DNA of 48,038 nucleotides from an uncultured cyanobacterium (GCA_937899645.1 CALCCD010000043.1:1-48038), one strand, 5' to 3'. Numbered from the stretch's first letter, positions 8,089 through 17,277 are shown. Notes: generated from the sequence alone by a model not told the origin. A program made the numbers and translations.

Positions 8089-8106
8089 CGTGCAACATTT
8101 TGTAAA
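8089..8106 (-). promoter_or_regulatory. HLR1-type high-light element upstream of hli
   Basis: On the minus strand TTTACAAA-AT-GTTGCACG, two 8-mers 2 bp apart. The first fits the HLR1 half-site (G/T)TTACA(A/T)(A/T) exactly; the second keeps GTT-CA. It lies 69 bp before the hli ATG. HLR1 is the known binding site of RpaB, which controls hli genes, so light control is the likely role. Confidence 0.65.
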
Positions 8107-8181
8107 TCAAGCTTGACGCCTTGCTGGGCCGTTGGTTCGGGCTTCTGCAATTGCAATGGTTCGGTTGTCTCTAGAGCCGTA

Positions 8182-9156
8182 TCAGTTGCTACCCAGTGAG
8201 GCCAATTGCATGGTGAACCGTGCGACTTCTACGGTGATGTTTTGCCCGAATGGAAGGCTGTCAATCGCCATCGCCAAACACAGCAGCATTAGGTAAAAAA
8301 TCGACCATTTAAATGTGTCTTTCGCGACGGTGGTGTCGTCTGGCGCTTGCAGCAGCGATCGCGCCTTGGCCAGGAACACGCAACCCAGGCCGAGCGCGGC
8401 CACGGCATAAATCGCGCCGCAGACCCCGAGCGGATATACCAGGCCCAGCGTCGCTGCCACGGTCAGCCAGGTATAAATCCAGATTTGCTTGGCGGTCTCG
8501 GCGTTACCGACGATTGTGGGCAGCATCGGCACGTTGACTTCGGCGTACTCGTCGCGGATGTAAATTGCCAGCGCCCAGAAGTGCGGCGGCGTCCACAGGA
8601 AGATGATGCCGAACAGCAGCCACGCCGCCCAGGACAGCTCGCCCGTGACCGCCGCCCAGCCCACCAGCGGCGGAATCGCGCCTGCCGCGCCGCCAATGAC
8701 GATGTTTTGAGGCGTGTGGCGCTTGAGCCAGTGGGTGTAGATCAGCACGTAGGCCAGGATGCCGGACTGGGCCAGCAGCGCGGCGGTCAGGTTCGCGAAG
8801 CTGTAGAGCGTTGCAAACGAGGCGATCGCCAGCAGCGCTGCAAAGACCAGTGCGTCGCGAGGTCGGATACGTCCCGACGGAATCGGTCGCCAGCGGGTGC
8901 GCTCCATCACGCGATCGATATCGCGATCGTAGAAGCAGTTAATAACGTTGGCCGATGCCGCCGCCAGCCAGCCGCCGACCAGCGTCGCCAGCAGCAGCAC
9001 CGGAGCGACCTCGCCACCGGAGGCGATAAACACCGCCGCCGCCGTTTCGATTAGCAGCAGGACGATAATGCGCGGTTTGGTGAGCTGGTAGTAGCTCGTC
9101 AACAGCTGTTTGAGGTTGTGGTGGTGGCGCAGCGTGGGGTTGAGCAAATCTTGCAT
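8182..9156 (-). CDS. ctaB: Protoheme IX farnesyltransferase (heme O synthase)
   Basis: A 324-residue polytopic membrane enzyme of the UbiA superfamily. It converts heme b to heme O by adding a farnesyl group, the first step to heme A for cytochrome oxidase. The diagnostic aspartate-rich motif [15 protein letters not shown] (about 92-106) and the following RPIPSGRI are intact, with the second motif on the loop after helix 6 and about nine hydrophobic helices. Start [15 protein letters not shown] is typical, preceded by a short extension. ctaA lies 111 bp upstream on the same strand, so the two steps of heme A synthesis are encoded together. Confidence 0.95.
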   Translation of the reverse strand: MQDLLNPTLRHHHNLKQLLTSYYQLTKPRIIVLLLIETAAAVFIASGGEVAPVLLLATLVGGWLAAASANVINCFYDRDIDRVMERTRWRPIPSGRIRPRDALVFAALLAIASFATLYSFANLTAALLAQSGILAYVLIYTHWLKRHTPQNIVIGGAAGAIPPLVGWAAVTGELSWAAWLLFGIIFLWTPPHFWALAIYIRDEYAEVNVPMLPTIVGNAETAKQIWIYTWLTVAATLGLVYPLGVCGAIYAVAALGLGCVFLAKARSLLQAPDDTTVAKDTFKWSIFYLMLLCLAMAIDSLPFGQNITVEVARFTMQLASLGSN

Positions 9157-9267
9157 AATTCTCGATGGAAGTTCGGATGCAGGGGGACGACCCCCAAGTT
9201 CTCTGAAATGCTTTCGGGTTCTGAAGTGCCTGCGGGCTCCGGGTTCGCTCGATCGCCCGCGATCTCG

Positions 9268-10353
9268 TTAGAACGACTCGGCTCGAATGGCTCGATCGCT
9301 AGTACTACCAGTGTCATCGGTGGCATCGGTGTCACCAGTGCCGGTCTCAGTCGCCTCGGAAGCGAGTTGAAGGAGCTCTGGCGCGCGTGCCAACCGGCGG
9401 GCGATCGTCGCAAAAGCCACCAGCGAGCCGAGCAGCGTTGCCCCGATCGTCTGGTGCGCCACCGTTAGCGGCTCGACCTGGAGATGCAGCCAGAAGGTTG
9501 CGAATCCGAGGGCGATTTGCAGCGCCACTAAGCCACCGGCGGCGTAGGCAAGACGTCGTAGCACTACAGGAAGCTGCTGCGATCGCCACGCGCCCACCAC
9601 CAGCACCAGGACGGCCAGTGTCGGTGGCACGACCCCGAACAGGTGGCCGTACATAATTCGACACAGAGACGCAAAGCCGCCCAAACACTGGTGTAGCGCC
9701 CACTGGGATGACACCAGCGCTCCTAACAGACTTTGCAGGTAAATCAGCAGCGCCGCGATCGCCCCGACCCAGCCGAGGGCTTGACAGCGCGGCACGGTCG
9801 CAGAACTCTCAGTTGCCGGACTCGCGCAACTTTGCGTCCCAGAACTTTCGGCGTCGCCGTCAAGATCGACCAGTGCTACCGTCGCCGCCACAAGCACCAC
9901 GAAGAACAGCAGCGCCGTTCCGAGGTGAGCCGTGACGATATCGAAGCGCAGCAGCTCGGTCACGGTGAATGCGCCGAGGCCACCCTGAACCACAACCAGC
10001 AGCAGCGCCAGCGCCGACACCGGCGCTAGCCAGCGCGGAAGCCGCGATCGCCACTGGAGGCTGCGTCCCAATAGCGCGATCGTCAGCAGCCCGATTGCCG
10101 ACGCATCCATCCGATGGAACCATTCGAGAAATACTTGCAGGTTCATCTCTGCCATCGGCACGACCTTGCCGTAGCACAACGGCCAGTCCGGGCAGGCCAG
10201 TCCGGCGTTGGCCACGCGCGTCGCGCTGCCGATCGCCATCAAAATCAACGTGGCGAAAACCAGCTTCCAGAGCAAACCGCGAACGCGCGCCACTGGCGGA
10301 CGCTCTGCCGCCGTAGTCTGCGAAGAAAAAAGTGGAACAACGGGATTCGTCAT
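9268..10353 (-). CDS. ctaA: Heme A synthase (COX15/CtaA)
   Basis: A 361-residue membrane protein that oxidises the C8 methyl of heme O to a formyl group, giving heme A. Helix 1 and the following ATRVANAGLACPDWPLCYG carry the conserved Cys pair region of the family, and EWFHRMDASAIG has a heme-ligand His; a second half repeats the fold with QWALHQCLGG and VAHQTIGATLLG. The C-terminus is a low-complexity acidic tail (TETGTGDTDATDDTGS). ATG at 10353 gives MTNPVVPLFSS; earlier in-frame starts to 10485 add sequence unlike the family. It is divergent from ctaC across a 687-bp gap. Confidence 0.95.
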   Translation of the reverse strand: MTNPVVPLFSSQTTAAERPPVARVRGLLWKLVFATLILMAIGSATRVANAGLACPDWPLCYGKVVPMAEMNLQVFLEWFHRMDASAIGLLTIALLGRSLQWRSRLPRWLAPVSALALLLVVVQGGLGAFTVTELLRFDIVTAHLGTALLFFVVLVAATVALVDLDGDAESSGTQSCASPATESSATVPRCQALGWVGAIAALLIYLQSLLGALVSSQWALHQCLGGFASLCRIMYGHLFGVVPPTLAVLVLVVGAWRSQQLPVVLRRLAYAAGGLVALQIALGFATFWLHLQVEPLTVAHQTIGATLLGSLVAFATIARRLARAPELLQLASEATETGTGDTDATDDTGSTSDRAIRAESF

Positions 10354-11040
10354 AGCATTACCGGAATCGTTGTGAGGCAATGCTGCAATCAAGTTCGCAG
10401 ACAGCCTTACGCCTCGATTCAAACCGTAACAAACCCAGTGAGTGATTGCTTCGTTTGCCGAAAAGCCACCAAAATACACTGACAAGAAAATCCCGCAAGC
10501 CTTGATAATTCGTACTTCTAGCGAATAAGATCGAGAAAGGTTACCGTCTCGAAAGGTAGCTTTATATTCAAATAAGATAGTCGCTGTAACCCTTGCTAGC
10601 AGAGAGATAGGGCTAGATACTAGACGGACGAAAATTTCGCGAATCGCACATCAATACGTCACGTTTATTAACGAAGATGACAGCGACGTAAAGATCCCAA
10701 AGAAAACGTAAAAAAGACCGATTCTGACTGCAAGCTTCGGGCGACTGACCTAACTTAGTAGGAGCAGCTCGCTACTCGATGAAAGCCGAAGAAAAGCTTA
10801 AAAACGCGACGAAACGAGCAGGGCTTCCTTCGCGATTTGTTGTGGGCGCGTTGCCGGTAGATGCACTGCCATCTGCTCCCCCGCGATCGCAGTTTCGGAC
10901 ATCGTTGCCGTATCGAACTTCTGTGCCGAGTCTGAAGCCGCATCGAGCTCCGATCGGTTATCCCCAAGGCTGCCGAGACCGCTAAATCCGCCGTACCCAG
11001 CAAAGACCGCCAGCTAGAGACCGCCAGCTAAAGATCGAAT
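10354..11040. other. Long divergent regulatory spacer between ctaA and ctaC
   Basis: A 687-bp region without a believable gene. The part at about 10480-10740 is AT-rich for this genome and contains stretches such as CTTTATATTC and GTTTATTAACG that could be promoter elements for either direction. Next to ctaC lies a perfect 14-bp tandem duplication. An open frame at 10779-10985 has no family likeness. Confidence 0.5.
11004..11031. repeat. Perfect 14-bp tandem duplication in the ctaC leader
   Basis: AGACCGCCAGCTAG (11004-11017) is directly followed by AGACCGCCAGCTAA (11018-11031), 13 of 14 bases identical, ending 9 bp before the ctaC ATG. It overlaps the expected ribosome-binding region, where no good Shine-Dalgarno is seen. 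Confidence 0.8.
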
Positions 11041-12054
11041 ATGGAACGCGTCAATAAAATCCCTCCCGCCATAAGCCTGACCATCGCCGGAACTGCGATT
11101 ACGATCGCCAGCATCTGGTACGGCCAACATCACGGCTGGCTGCCGGAAGCGGCCTCCCAGAACGCCCCGATGGTGGACGAGCTCTTCAACTTGATGATGG
11201 GCATCTCTACCTGGCTCTTTCTCGCTATTCAGGGTGCGCTCGTCGTTGCCATCATCAAGTTTCGTAAGAAGCCTGGCGATGAAACTGACGGCCCGCCGAT
11301 CGAGGGCAATCTCATGCTCGAGTTGGTATGGACGGCGATCCCGGTGGTTATCGTCATGGTGCTGGCGGTCTACAGCTTTGACGTGTACCAGCAGATGGGC
11401 GGGCTCGACCCGATGGCCTCCCACGACCATAGCCGTGTGGCCTCTGTGAAATCGGGCGCGGCGATTGCCGGTTCTATCGGCGAAGATGCTCCAGGCGGCG
11501 GCGATCGCGTCGCACTGGGGATCGGCGCAAACCCTGACGTCGAAGGCAATGCTGCCGATGTAACCATCGACGTGATGGGCCTGCAATACGCATGGCTGTT
11601 TACCTACCCCGGCGAGGTTGGAACGGGCGAACTGCACGTTCCCGCCGGAAAAGACATTCAGCTCAATATCAAGGCAATGGATGTGCTGCACGCCTTCTGG
11701 GTGCCGCAGTTCCGTCTGAAGCAGGATGCGATCCCCGGACGCACGACCCAACTGCGCTTCCGCCCTGAAGTGACCGGCCACTACCCGATCGTCTGTGCCG
11801 AGTTGTGTGGCCCGTTCCACGGCGCGATGCGCTCCGAGATCGTCGTCGATACGCCGGAAGACTACGAGCTGTGGCTCGCCGAACAGGTCGCTACCGCCTC
11901 CGATGATTCGCGCCTTGCCACCAACGAATCTCAGCTCGAGCTGGCAACCGAACTGCGCGATGCCGATCGCCTGATGCTGCACCCCAATATGCCGGACGTG
12001 TCGGCTGAGATGGTGGCGCAGATGTCGCACATGCACGCTCACCACCATCCCTAA
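11041..12054 (+). CDS. ctaC: Cytochrome c oxidase subunit II
   Basis: A 337-residue subunit that takes electrons from cytochrome c or plastocyanin through its CuA centre. Two N-terminal helices (about 10-30 and 57-110, including LELVWTAIPVVIVMVLAV) precede a cupredoxin domain. CuA ligands are visible: H217 in VLHAFWVPQF and C252, C256, H260, M263 in CAELCGPFHGAM, with the bridging Glu between the cysteines. A Gly/Ala-rich insert at about 125-165 lengthens the linker, and the C-terminus ends in a His/Met-rich tail (MSHMHAHHHP) that might bind copper. First gene of ctaCDE. Confidence 0.96.
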   Translation: MERVNKIPPAISLTIAGTAITIASIWYGQHHGWLPEAASQNAPMVDELFNLMMGISTWLFLAIQGALVVAIIKFRKKPGDETDGPPIEGNLMLELVWTAIPVVIVMVLAVYSFDVYQQMGGLDPMASHDHSRVASVKSGAAIAGSIGEDAPGGGDRVALGIGANPDVEGNAADVTIDVMGLQYAWLFTYPGEVGTGELHVPAGKDIQLNIKAMDVLHAFWVPQFRLKQDAIPGRTTQLRFRPEVTGHYPIVCAELCGPFHGAMRSEIVVDTPEDYELWLAEQVATASDDSRLATNESQLELATELRDADRLMLHPNMPDVSAEMVAQMSHMHAHHHP

Positions 12055-12061
12055 AACCCTT

Positions 12062-12142
12062 CGTAGGGGCGCATGGCAATGCGCCCGGGATCGCTGAAAC
12101 ACCCCGGCGGTATCGCAGGCGCACTGCCGCGTGGCCCCTACG
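12062..12142. repeat. 81-bp palindromic element between ctaC and ctaD
   Basis: Ends CGTAGGGGC (12062-12070) and GCCCCTACG (12134-12142) are perfect 9-bp inverted repeats. Inside, GGGCGCAT and ATGCGCCC form an 8-bp stem with 4-nt loop (12067-12086). GTAGGGGCG...CGCCCCTAC elements are common, dispersed, gene-less repeats in cyanobacteria. It starts 7 bp after the ctaC stop and could form a strong mRNA hairpin. Confidence 0.8.
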
Positions 12143-12190
12143 GACGCCGCATCTTGATTTCGCCTTACATCCGCAATTTAAAACTCCGCA

Positions 12191-13870
12191 ATGAGCACGA
12201 GCATCCTCGAACCGACGCCACAAGCTGCGCCCGAGCCACCCGAGCCGGAGCGCCACTGGAAAGATTTTTTCGGCTTCAGCACCGACCACAAAGTCATCGC
12301 GATTCAGTACTTCGTCGTTAGCTTCGCCTTCTATATGATTGCCGGGGCGATGGCGACCACCATCCGCGTCGAGCTGGCGACCCCCGATGCCGACTTTCTC
12401 GGCTACGAGCACTACAACGGCGTGCTTACCCTCCACGGCACGATGATGATCTTCCTGTGGATCGTCCCGGCGGGTGCGGCTTTCGCGAACTATTTGATTC
12501 CGCTACAGGTGGGCGCGAAGGATATGGCCTTCCCCGTGATGAACGGGCTGGCCTTTTGGCTCGTGCCGCCCGGTGGTGCGCTGCTGCTGCTCAGTCTGCT
12601 GGCCGAAACGCCCCCGTCAGCAGGCTGGACGTCCTACCCGCCCCTAAGTCTGATGACGGGGCAGGTAGGGCAGATGATGTGGATCTTGGCGCTGCTCCTG
12701 CTCGGGACTTCGTCGATTCTCGGTGGCGTTAACTTCGTCACGACGATCCTCAAGATGCGTATCCCCGGCATGACGCTCTACGATATGCCGCTGTTTTGCT
12801 GGGCGATGCTGGCGACCTCGCTGCTGATCCTGATTTCGACACCGGTGCTGGCTGGGGCGCTGATTCTGCTCAGCTTTGACCTGCTGGCGGGTACGGCGTT
12901 CTTCAACCCCACCGGTGGCGGCGACCCAGTCGTCTACCAGCACATGTTCTGGTTTTACTCGCACCCGGCGGTGTACATCATGGTTCTGCCGGTGTTCGGC
13001 ATTATCTCCGACGTGCTGCCCGTCCACGCCCGCAAGCCGGTGTTTGGTTACAAGGCGATCGCCTACTCCAGCCTCGCGATCGCCTTCCTGGGCAACATCG
13101 TCTGGGCACACCACATGTTCACCAGCGGTACTCCCGGCTGGCTGCGGATGTTCTTTATGGCAGCGACGATGGTGATCGCCGTGCCGACGGGCATCAAGGT
13201 GTTTAGCTGGGTGGCGACGATCTGGGGCGGCAAGCTGCGGCTGAATTCGGCGATGCTGTTCGCGATCGGCTTCGTGTCGATGTTTCTGGTCGGTGGCCTC
13301 AGCGGTGTGATGGTGGCGTCAGTCCCCTTCGATATCCACGTCCACGACACCTACTTCATCGTCGCCCACTTTCACTATGTGTTGTTCGGTGGGTCGGTAT
13401 TCGGAATCTACTCCGGCCTCTACCACTGGTATCCGAAGATGGTCGGCCGGATGCTCGATGAGACCTGGGGCAAGGTTCACTTCGTGCTGACGTTCGTGGG
13501 ATTCAACCTTTGCTTCTTCCCGATGCATATCCTCGGCCTCCAGGGTATGCCGCGCCGTGTGGTGCAGTACGACCCGGCGTTTGAGGATATCAACCGCATC
13601 TGCACGATCGGCTCGATTATCCTGGCGGTTTCGACGCTGCCGTTCCTCTACAACGCGATCCGCTCCTGGTTCTGGGGCGAGAAGGCGTCGGCGAATCCCT
13701 GGAACGCGTTGACCCTAGAGTGGCAAACCAGCTCGCCGCCGATTATCGAGAACTTCGAGGAAGAGCCGGTGCTGTGGTCGGGGCCGTATGACTACGGCAT
13801 CGATAGCGAGCCGGAAGAAGACGATCGTTCTGTGGCCGAGCTGTTGGCCGAAGTCAAGGCCGAGATGTAA
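12191..13870 (+). CDS. ctaD: Cytochrome c oxidase subunit I
   Basis: A 559-residue heme-copper oxidase core subunit with about 12 helices. It reduces O2 and pumps protons in thylakoid and/or cytoplasmic membranes. Ligand sites are present: LTLHGTMMIF (low-spin heme His), HPAVYIMVLP (CuB His and cross-linked Tyr), AHHMF (two CuB His) and HDTYFIVAHFHYV (heme a3 and heme a His). The helix-6 motif is FYSHPAVY rather than GHPEVY: the D-channel Glu is replaced and Tyr-Ser precede the His, which marks the A2 subfamily usual in cyanobacteria. The N-terminus has a proline-rich, acidic lead and the C-terminus an acidic tail. Confidence 0.97.
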   Translation: MSTSILEPTPQAAPEPPEPERHWKDFFGFSTDHKVIAIQYFVVSFAFYMIAGAMATTIRVELATPDADFLGYEHYNGVLTLHGTMMIFLWIVPAGAAFANYLIPLQVGAKDMAFPVMNGLAFWLVPPGGALLLLSLLAETPPSAGWTSYPPLSLMTGQVGQMMWILALLLLGTSSILGGVNFVTTILKMRIPGMTLYDMPLFCWAMLATSLLILISTPVLAGALILLSFDLLAGTAFFNPTGGGDPVVYQHMFWFYSHPAVYIMVLPVFGIISDVLPVHARKPVFGYKAIAYSSLAIAFLGNIVWAHHMFTSGTPGWLRMFFMAATMVIAVPTGIKVFSWVATIWGGKLRLNSAMLFAIGFVSMFLVGGLSGVMVASVPFDIHVHDTYFIVAHFHYVLFGGSVFGIYSGLYHWYPKMVGRMLDETWGKVHFVLTFVGFNLCFFPMHILGLQGMPRRVVQYDPAFEDINRICTIGSIILAVSTLPFLYNAIRSWFWGEKASANPWNALTLEWQTSSPPIIENFEEEPVLWSGPYDYGIDSEPEEDDRSVAELLAEVKAEM

Positions 13871-13873
13871 CCG

Positions 13874-14040
13874 GTAGGGTGCGTTAGGCGGCGAAGTTCT
13901 GACCCAAATCGCGACATCTTCGACTCCGCCGTAACGCACCGCAGCCCTGCATTCAATAGCCCTATATTCGGCGGTGCGTTATGGCGAGGCCAGCGCGATC
14001 GGCAAGATCGAAACATCGTCATCGCCACAACACACCCTAC
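13874..14040. repeat. 167-bp palindromic element between ctaD and ctaE
   Basis: GTAGGGTG (13874-13881) and CACCCTAC (14033-14040) are terminal inverted repeats. Internally GCGTTAGGCGGCG faces CGCCGTAACGCAC (about 13927-13939), and another GCGGTGCGTTATGGCG follows at about 13971. The GTAGGGTGCGTTA...TAACGCACCCTAC type is a familiar non-coding cyanobacterial repeat. It starts 4 bp after the ctaD stop and ends 37 bp before ctaE. Confidence 0.8.
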
Positions 14041-14076
14041 TGACAATCGTTATTTACGTTGAGATATTTCAGATAA

Positions 14077-14694
14077 ATGACCATGCAAACCACCGTCGAT
14101 ACCACCCCCGAAAACGACGCTGTAGAACACGGCCACGGCGCGCACGGCGACCATCCCGACCACCGCCTATTTGGGATGTTCGTGTTTCTGGGCGCGGAGG
14201 CGATGATCTTCCTGGGGCTGTTCGCCGCCTATCTGACGTTCCGTGCGGTTGCCGATGTGTGGCCGCCTGCGGGGACGCCGGAGCGGGAGCTGCTGCTGCC
14301 GGGGATCAACACGATTATTCTGATTTCGAGTAGCTTCATTATGAATCGTGGCAATCAGGCGATTCGGAAGAATGATGTAAAGGGGCTGCAGTTTTGGTTT
14401 GGGATTACGGCGGCGCTAGGCGCGGTTTTTCTGGTGGGTCAGGGGTATGAGTACTACACGAATACATTTGGCCTGACGGACAATCTATTTACGAGTACGT
14501 TTTACGTGCTGACGGGCTTCCACGGATTGCACGTAATGTTCGGGCTGTCGTTGATTTTGATGGTTCTGTTGCGATCGACGACGCCGGGACATTACAGCAG
14601 TGAGTCACATTTTGGGGTGGAGGCTTCGGAGCTATATTGGCACTTTGTCGATGTCGTTTGGATCGTGCTTTTCTTGATTCTTTATATCCTTTGA
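14077..14694 (+). CDS. ctaE: Cytochrome c oxidase subunit III
   Basis: A 205-residue membrane subunit with five helices, the short form usual in cyanobacteria. Family marks are FGMFVFLGAEAMIFLGLFAAYL at the start (read as FGMFVFLGAE then AMIFLGLFAAYL), GQGYEY, TGFHGLHV and the terminal YWHFVDVVWIVLFLILYIL region. Subunit III stabilises subunit I and proton uptake. The N-terminus before helix 1 is His/Asp-rich (EHGHGAHGDHPDHR). Last gene of the ctaCDE cluster. Confidence 0.96.
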   Translation: MTMQTTVDTTPENDAVEHGHGAHGDHPDHRLFGMFVFLGAEAMIFLGLFAAYLTFRAVADVWPPAGTPERELLLPGINTIILISSSFIMNRGNQAIRKNDVKGLQFWFGITAALGAVFLVGQGYEYYTNTFGLTDNLFTSTFYVLTGFHGLHVMFGLSLILMVLLRSTTPGHYSSESHFGVEASELYWHFVDVVWIVLFLILYIL

Positions 14695-15060
14695 AATCTC
14701 CTTTCTTTAAATCGCATGCAAGGAATAGTTAATTCCTGTAAGCCTAAACAAATCTATCTATTGATAGAGGTGAGATTTTAGGGATTTTTCCCGCGGCTTC
14801 TTTAGCTGAGCTTGGTAACTACTCAGCTTTAGGGAGCTAAGGAGAGCTGATCGGACGAGAATAGCTCGACCAGAGCCGGTAAAATCCGACGCCCTTGCTG
14901 GCGAAGGGAAGAGAGAGCGCACCGGGAACGAACGCCTCAGTCATGACAAAACCGGCGGCATCGTCCGCGAAAGTCGCGGCGACACCAGCGGCGACCTGGC
15001 GAAGCTACTCGGCGCACTGAACGTACTGTTTTCGCTCGCCGATCGCGAGACCGCTAAAAG
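14695..15060. other. Spacer between ctaE and the hydrate-repair gene
   Basis: A 366-bp convergent region. It contains short hairpins, for example AGCTGAG/CTCAGCT (14804-14828), TCTATC/GATAGA near 14757 and GGGA-TTTT-TCCC near 14780, but none is followed by a convincing U run. An open frame from about 14821 to 15063 has no start codon. Termination of ctaE probably happens here. Confidence 0.4.
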
Positions 15061-16641
15061 CTAGACGCAATCCGCGATCGCCCGATTGATAAACTCCGCC
15101 AGTGCCGTCCCGTCTACGCCGAGCTGCGATCGCGCCGCCGCCGCCCGCCGACCGCCCTCGGCATGCCACCAGGTCGCTGCCGCCACCGTCTCGAACAAAT
15201 CCCGGCCCTGCCGTGCCGCCGCCGCCACCAGCCCGCCCATCAATCCCGTCAGCACGTCCCCCGAACCGCCCCGCGCTAAACCCGGCGTCCCCACATCGAC
15301 GATCGCCAACGGTCGATCGACGGCTGAAATCACCGGGCGCGCGCCTTTGTGGACGACGATCGTGCGGTGTCGCGTCGGCGCTTTGCGAATCAGATCGAGG
15401 CTAGCGTGGGGATCGCGGTGGCCGAACAGACGGCGGAACTCGCCGGGATGGGGCGTCAGAATCGTTGGCGCTGTGCGGCTCGCGAATGCTTGTGCGGGCA
15501 GCTCGGCCAGGATATTGAGCGCGTCGGCATCGAGGAGCAGCGGGCGATCTTTGACGAGGAGCTGCTGGATTAGCGTCGTCGGCTCGGAGGTCAGGCCGCA
15601 GCCGCAGGCGATCGCGTCGAATTTTTGCCAGATACTTTCGTCGTCGAAGTCGGGCGGTAGCGTCGCGATCGCGCCAGACTCGCTCTCGTTCGCGGCCATC
15701 ACCACCGCCTCGGGCAGTTGCGCCGCGACGATTGGCTTCAGCGACTTCGGCACGACGATCGACAGCATCCCGACGCCGCTCGATCGCGCTCCGAGCCCCG
15801 CCAGAATCGCCGCGCCGAGGTAGCGCTGGGAGCCACAAATCAGCAGCAGATGCCCCTCTTTGTATTTGTGGGTCAGGGGCGATCGGGGCAGACCGAGGGC
15901 GGCGATCGCGTCGGCCTGCGTCACGCGCCGCTGCGGCAAACCGCCGGGAAAGACAGTTTCGATATCCGTCGATCGCAGTCCGAACGGCAACAGCTCGACG
16001 CGCCCGATGTAGGGCCGCGCCGCATCGCGTAGCAGGCCGACTTTCCTCAGGCCGAGGCAGAGCGTCACATTGGCACGGAAGGCGACGGGCTCTGCGTCGT
16101 TTGAGTTTGCGTCACCGCCGCCGATCGCCTCGCCCGTATCGGTGTGGATGCCGCTAGGAATGTCAATCGCGATCCGTAGCGCGTCCGCCTGGTTGGCCCG
16201 CTCGATCGCCGTGGCTAGCTCGCCCGCGATCGGTCGCGTCTGCCCGAAGCCGAACAGCCCGTCGAGGATCGCGGCACTGCGATCGATCTGCGTCGCTAAG
16301 TCCGATGTCGTTTTGACGCGGGGAATTTCGAGATAGTCCGCAAAGCTGGCGTGCTGCTGGGTCAGCGGCTTGCACCTCTCAAAAGGCTGACAGCGCGTCA
16401 CGTCATAGCCCCGCAGCCACAGCTCCCGGGCCACGACCAGCGTATCGCCGCCGTTGTGCCCCGGCCCCGCCAGAATCAGGATCGGCGCGTTTGGCTCGAC
16501 CAGCTCCACGACGCGATCGGCGATCGCCGTGGCCGCCTTTTCCATCAGCGCCGCGACGGGCATTCCCACGTCGAACCAGCGCTGCTCGATCACCTGCATT
16601 TCCGCCGCCGTCACCAGCGCCCCGTCGATATTTGCCATCAT
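15061..16641 (-). CDS. nnr: Bifunctional NAD(P)H-hydrate epimerase / ADP-dependent dehydratase
   Basis: A 526-residue metabolite-repair enzyme. The N-terminal YjeF_N domain (about 1-225) epimerises damaged NAD(P)H hydrates (LAGPGHNGGDTLVVAREL, IAIDIPSGIHTDTGE); the C-terminal YjeF_C ribokinase-like domain (about 245-525) dehydrates the S form using ADP (ILTPHPGEFRRL, VVHKGARPVI, PGLARGGSGDVLTGLMGGL). The minus-strand ORF extends far upstream to 17385, but the extra sequence is a shadow of the next gene. ATG at 16641 overlaps the TGA of the upstream RNA-ligase-like gene (ATGATG), so translation is probably coupled. Confidence 0.93.
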   Translation of the reverse strand: MMANIDGALVTAAEMQVIEQRWFDVGMPVAALMEKAATAIADRVVELVEPNAPILILAGPGHNGGDTLVVARELWLRGYDVTRCQPFERCKPLTQQHASFADYLEIPRVKTTSDLATQIDRSAAILDGLFGFGQTRPIAGELATAIERANQADALRIAIDIPSGIHTDTGEAIGGGDANSNDAEPVAFRANVTLCLGLRKVGLLRDAARPYIGRVELLPFGLRSTDIETVFPGGLPQRRVTQADAIAALGLPRSPLTHKYKEGHLLLICGSQRYLGAAILAGLGARSSGVGMLSIVVPKSLKPIVAAQLPEAVVMAANESESGAIATLPPDFDDESIWQKFDAIACGCGLTSEPTTLIQQLLVKDRPLLLDADALNILAELPAQAFASRTAPTILTPHPGEFRRLFGHRDPHASLDLIRKAPTRHRTIVVHKGARPVISAVDRPLAIVDVGTPGLARGGSGDVLTGLMGGLVAAAARQGRDLFETVAAATWWHAEGGRRAAAARSQLGVDGTALAEFINRAIADCV

Positions 16642-17204
16642 TCGTCGAACTCTGTCAGGCTGAACTCGAACTGCGCGGCGACCTGCCAGCGCGTGCCGTC
16701 GTGTTCCAGTCGCGTCAGCTTCGGCACGACAAACTCCGCCGAAAATGGCCGATCGCGAAACTGCGGCCACGCTCGATCGAAGGCGCTGATACTCAGGTCG
16801 CGCAAGGCGATCGTCACGTGGGGCTCGAAGGTAGGGTAGCGGTTGCGGGCGGTGATGCCGAGGCGCTCTTTGAGGGTGTCGTACAGCTCCGGCTGAATCG
16901 CCAGCAAATCCGGCGTCTTCTCCACATGGACGAACAGGACTTTCGGCGGGAACGCCCCGAAGCCTTCGAGCGCGATCGGGACGGGCGCTTGGTAGGCCGC
17001 GAACTCCGATAGCACCGTATCCAGGGCGTCGGCTTCGGACGGCTCCCACTCGAACGGCGGCTGGAGCGTCACGTGGGGCGGCGAGTTGAGCGCCTTGCGG
17101 CTGTCGTAGCGGCTGGCAATTTCTTGCTTGAAGGCCGTGACGCGATCGCAGATATCGTCGGGCGGCAGCAGCGCGATGAAGTTGAGGCGCGAGGTGTCGG
17201 ACAT
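16638..17204 (-). CDS. 2'-5' RNA ligase / cyclic phosphodiesterase-like protein (2H superfamily)
   Basis: A 188-residue protein with the two 2H motifs: PHVTLQPPF (about 43-51) and PHVTIALRDL (about 130-139), and the typical opening LNFIALLPPDDI. Such proteins open or close 2',5'- or cyclic phosphodiesters in RNA or nucleotides; the substrate here is unknown. The start ATG at 17204 gives MSDTSRLNF; the longer ORF to 17387 has unrelated sequence. It overlaps the hydrate-repair gene by 4 bp, and so shares its transcript, though the functional tie is unclear. Confidence 0.85.
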   Translation of the reverse strand: MSDTSRLNFIALLPPDDICDRVTAFKQEIASRYDSRKALNSPPHVTLQPPFEWEPSEADALDTVLSEFAAYQAPVPIALEGFGAFPPKVLFVHVEKTPDLLAIQPELYDTLKERLGITARNRYPTFEPHVTIALRDLSISAFDRAWPQFRDRPFSAEFVVPKLTRLEHDGTRWQVAAQFEFSLTEFDE

Positions 17205-17277
17205 CGGTAGACGCGCGCGATGGCGAACGCGATTTCTCGTTACTGTATCCAGAGTAGTTGACCTGCCCAGTTTGCCC

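Noticed and set aside
8347-9054. 235-residue plus-strand open frame opposite ctaB
   Set aside because: Arg/Gln-rich shadow of the heme O synthase gene.
11014-12102. 362-residue minus-strand open frame opposite ctaC
   Set aside because: Complement of a confirmed oxidase subunit; His/Arg-rich shadow.
14821-15063. Open frame reading ..KTGGIVRESRGDTSGDLAKLLGALNVLF..
   Set aside because: It looks protein-like near its end but has no start codon after the upstream stop and no recognised family. It may be a gene remnant.
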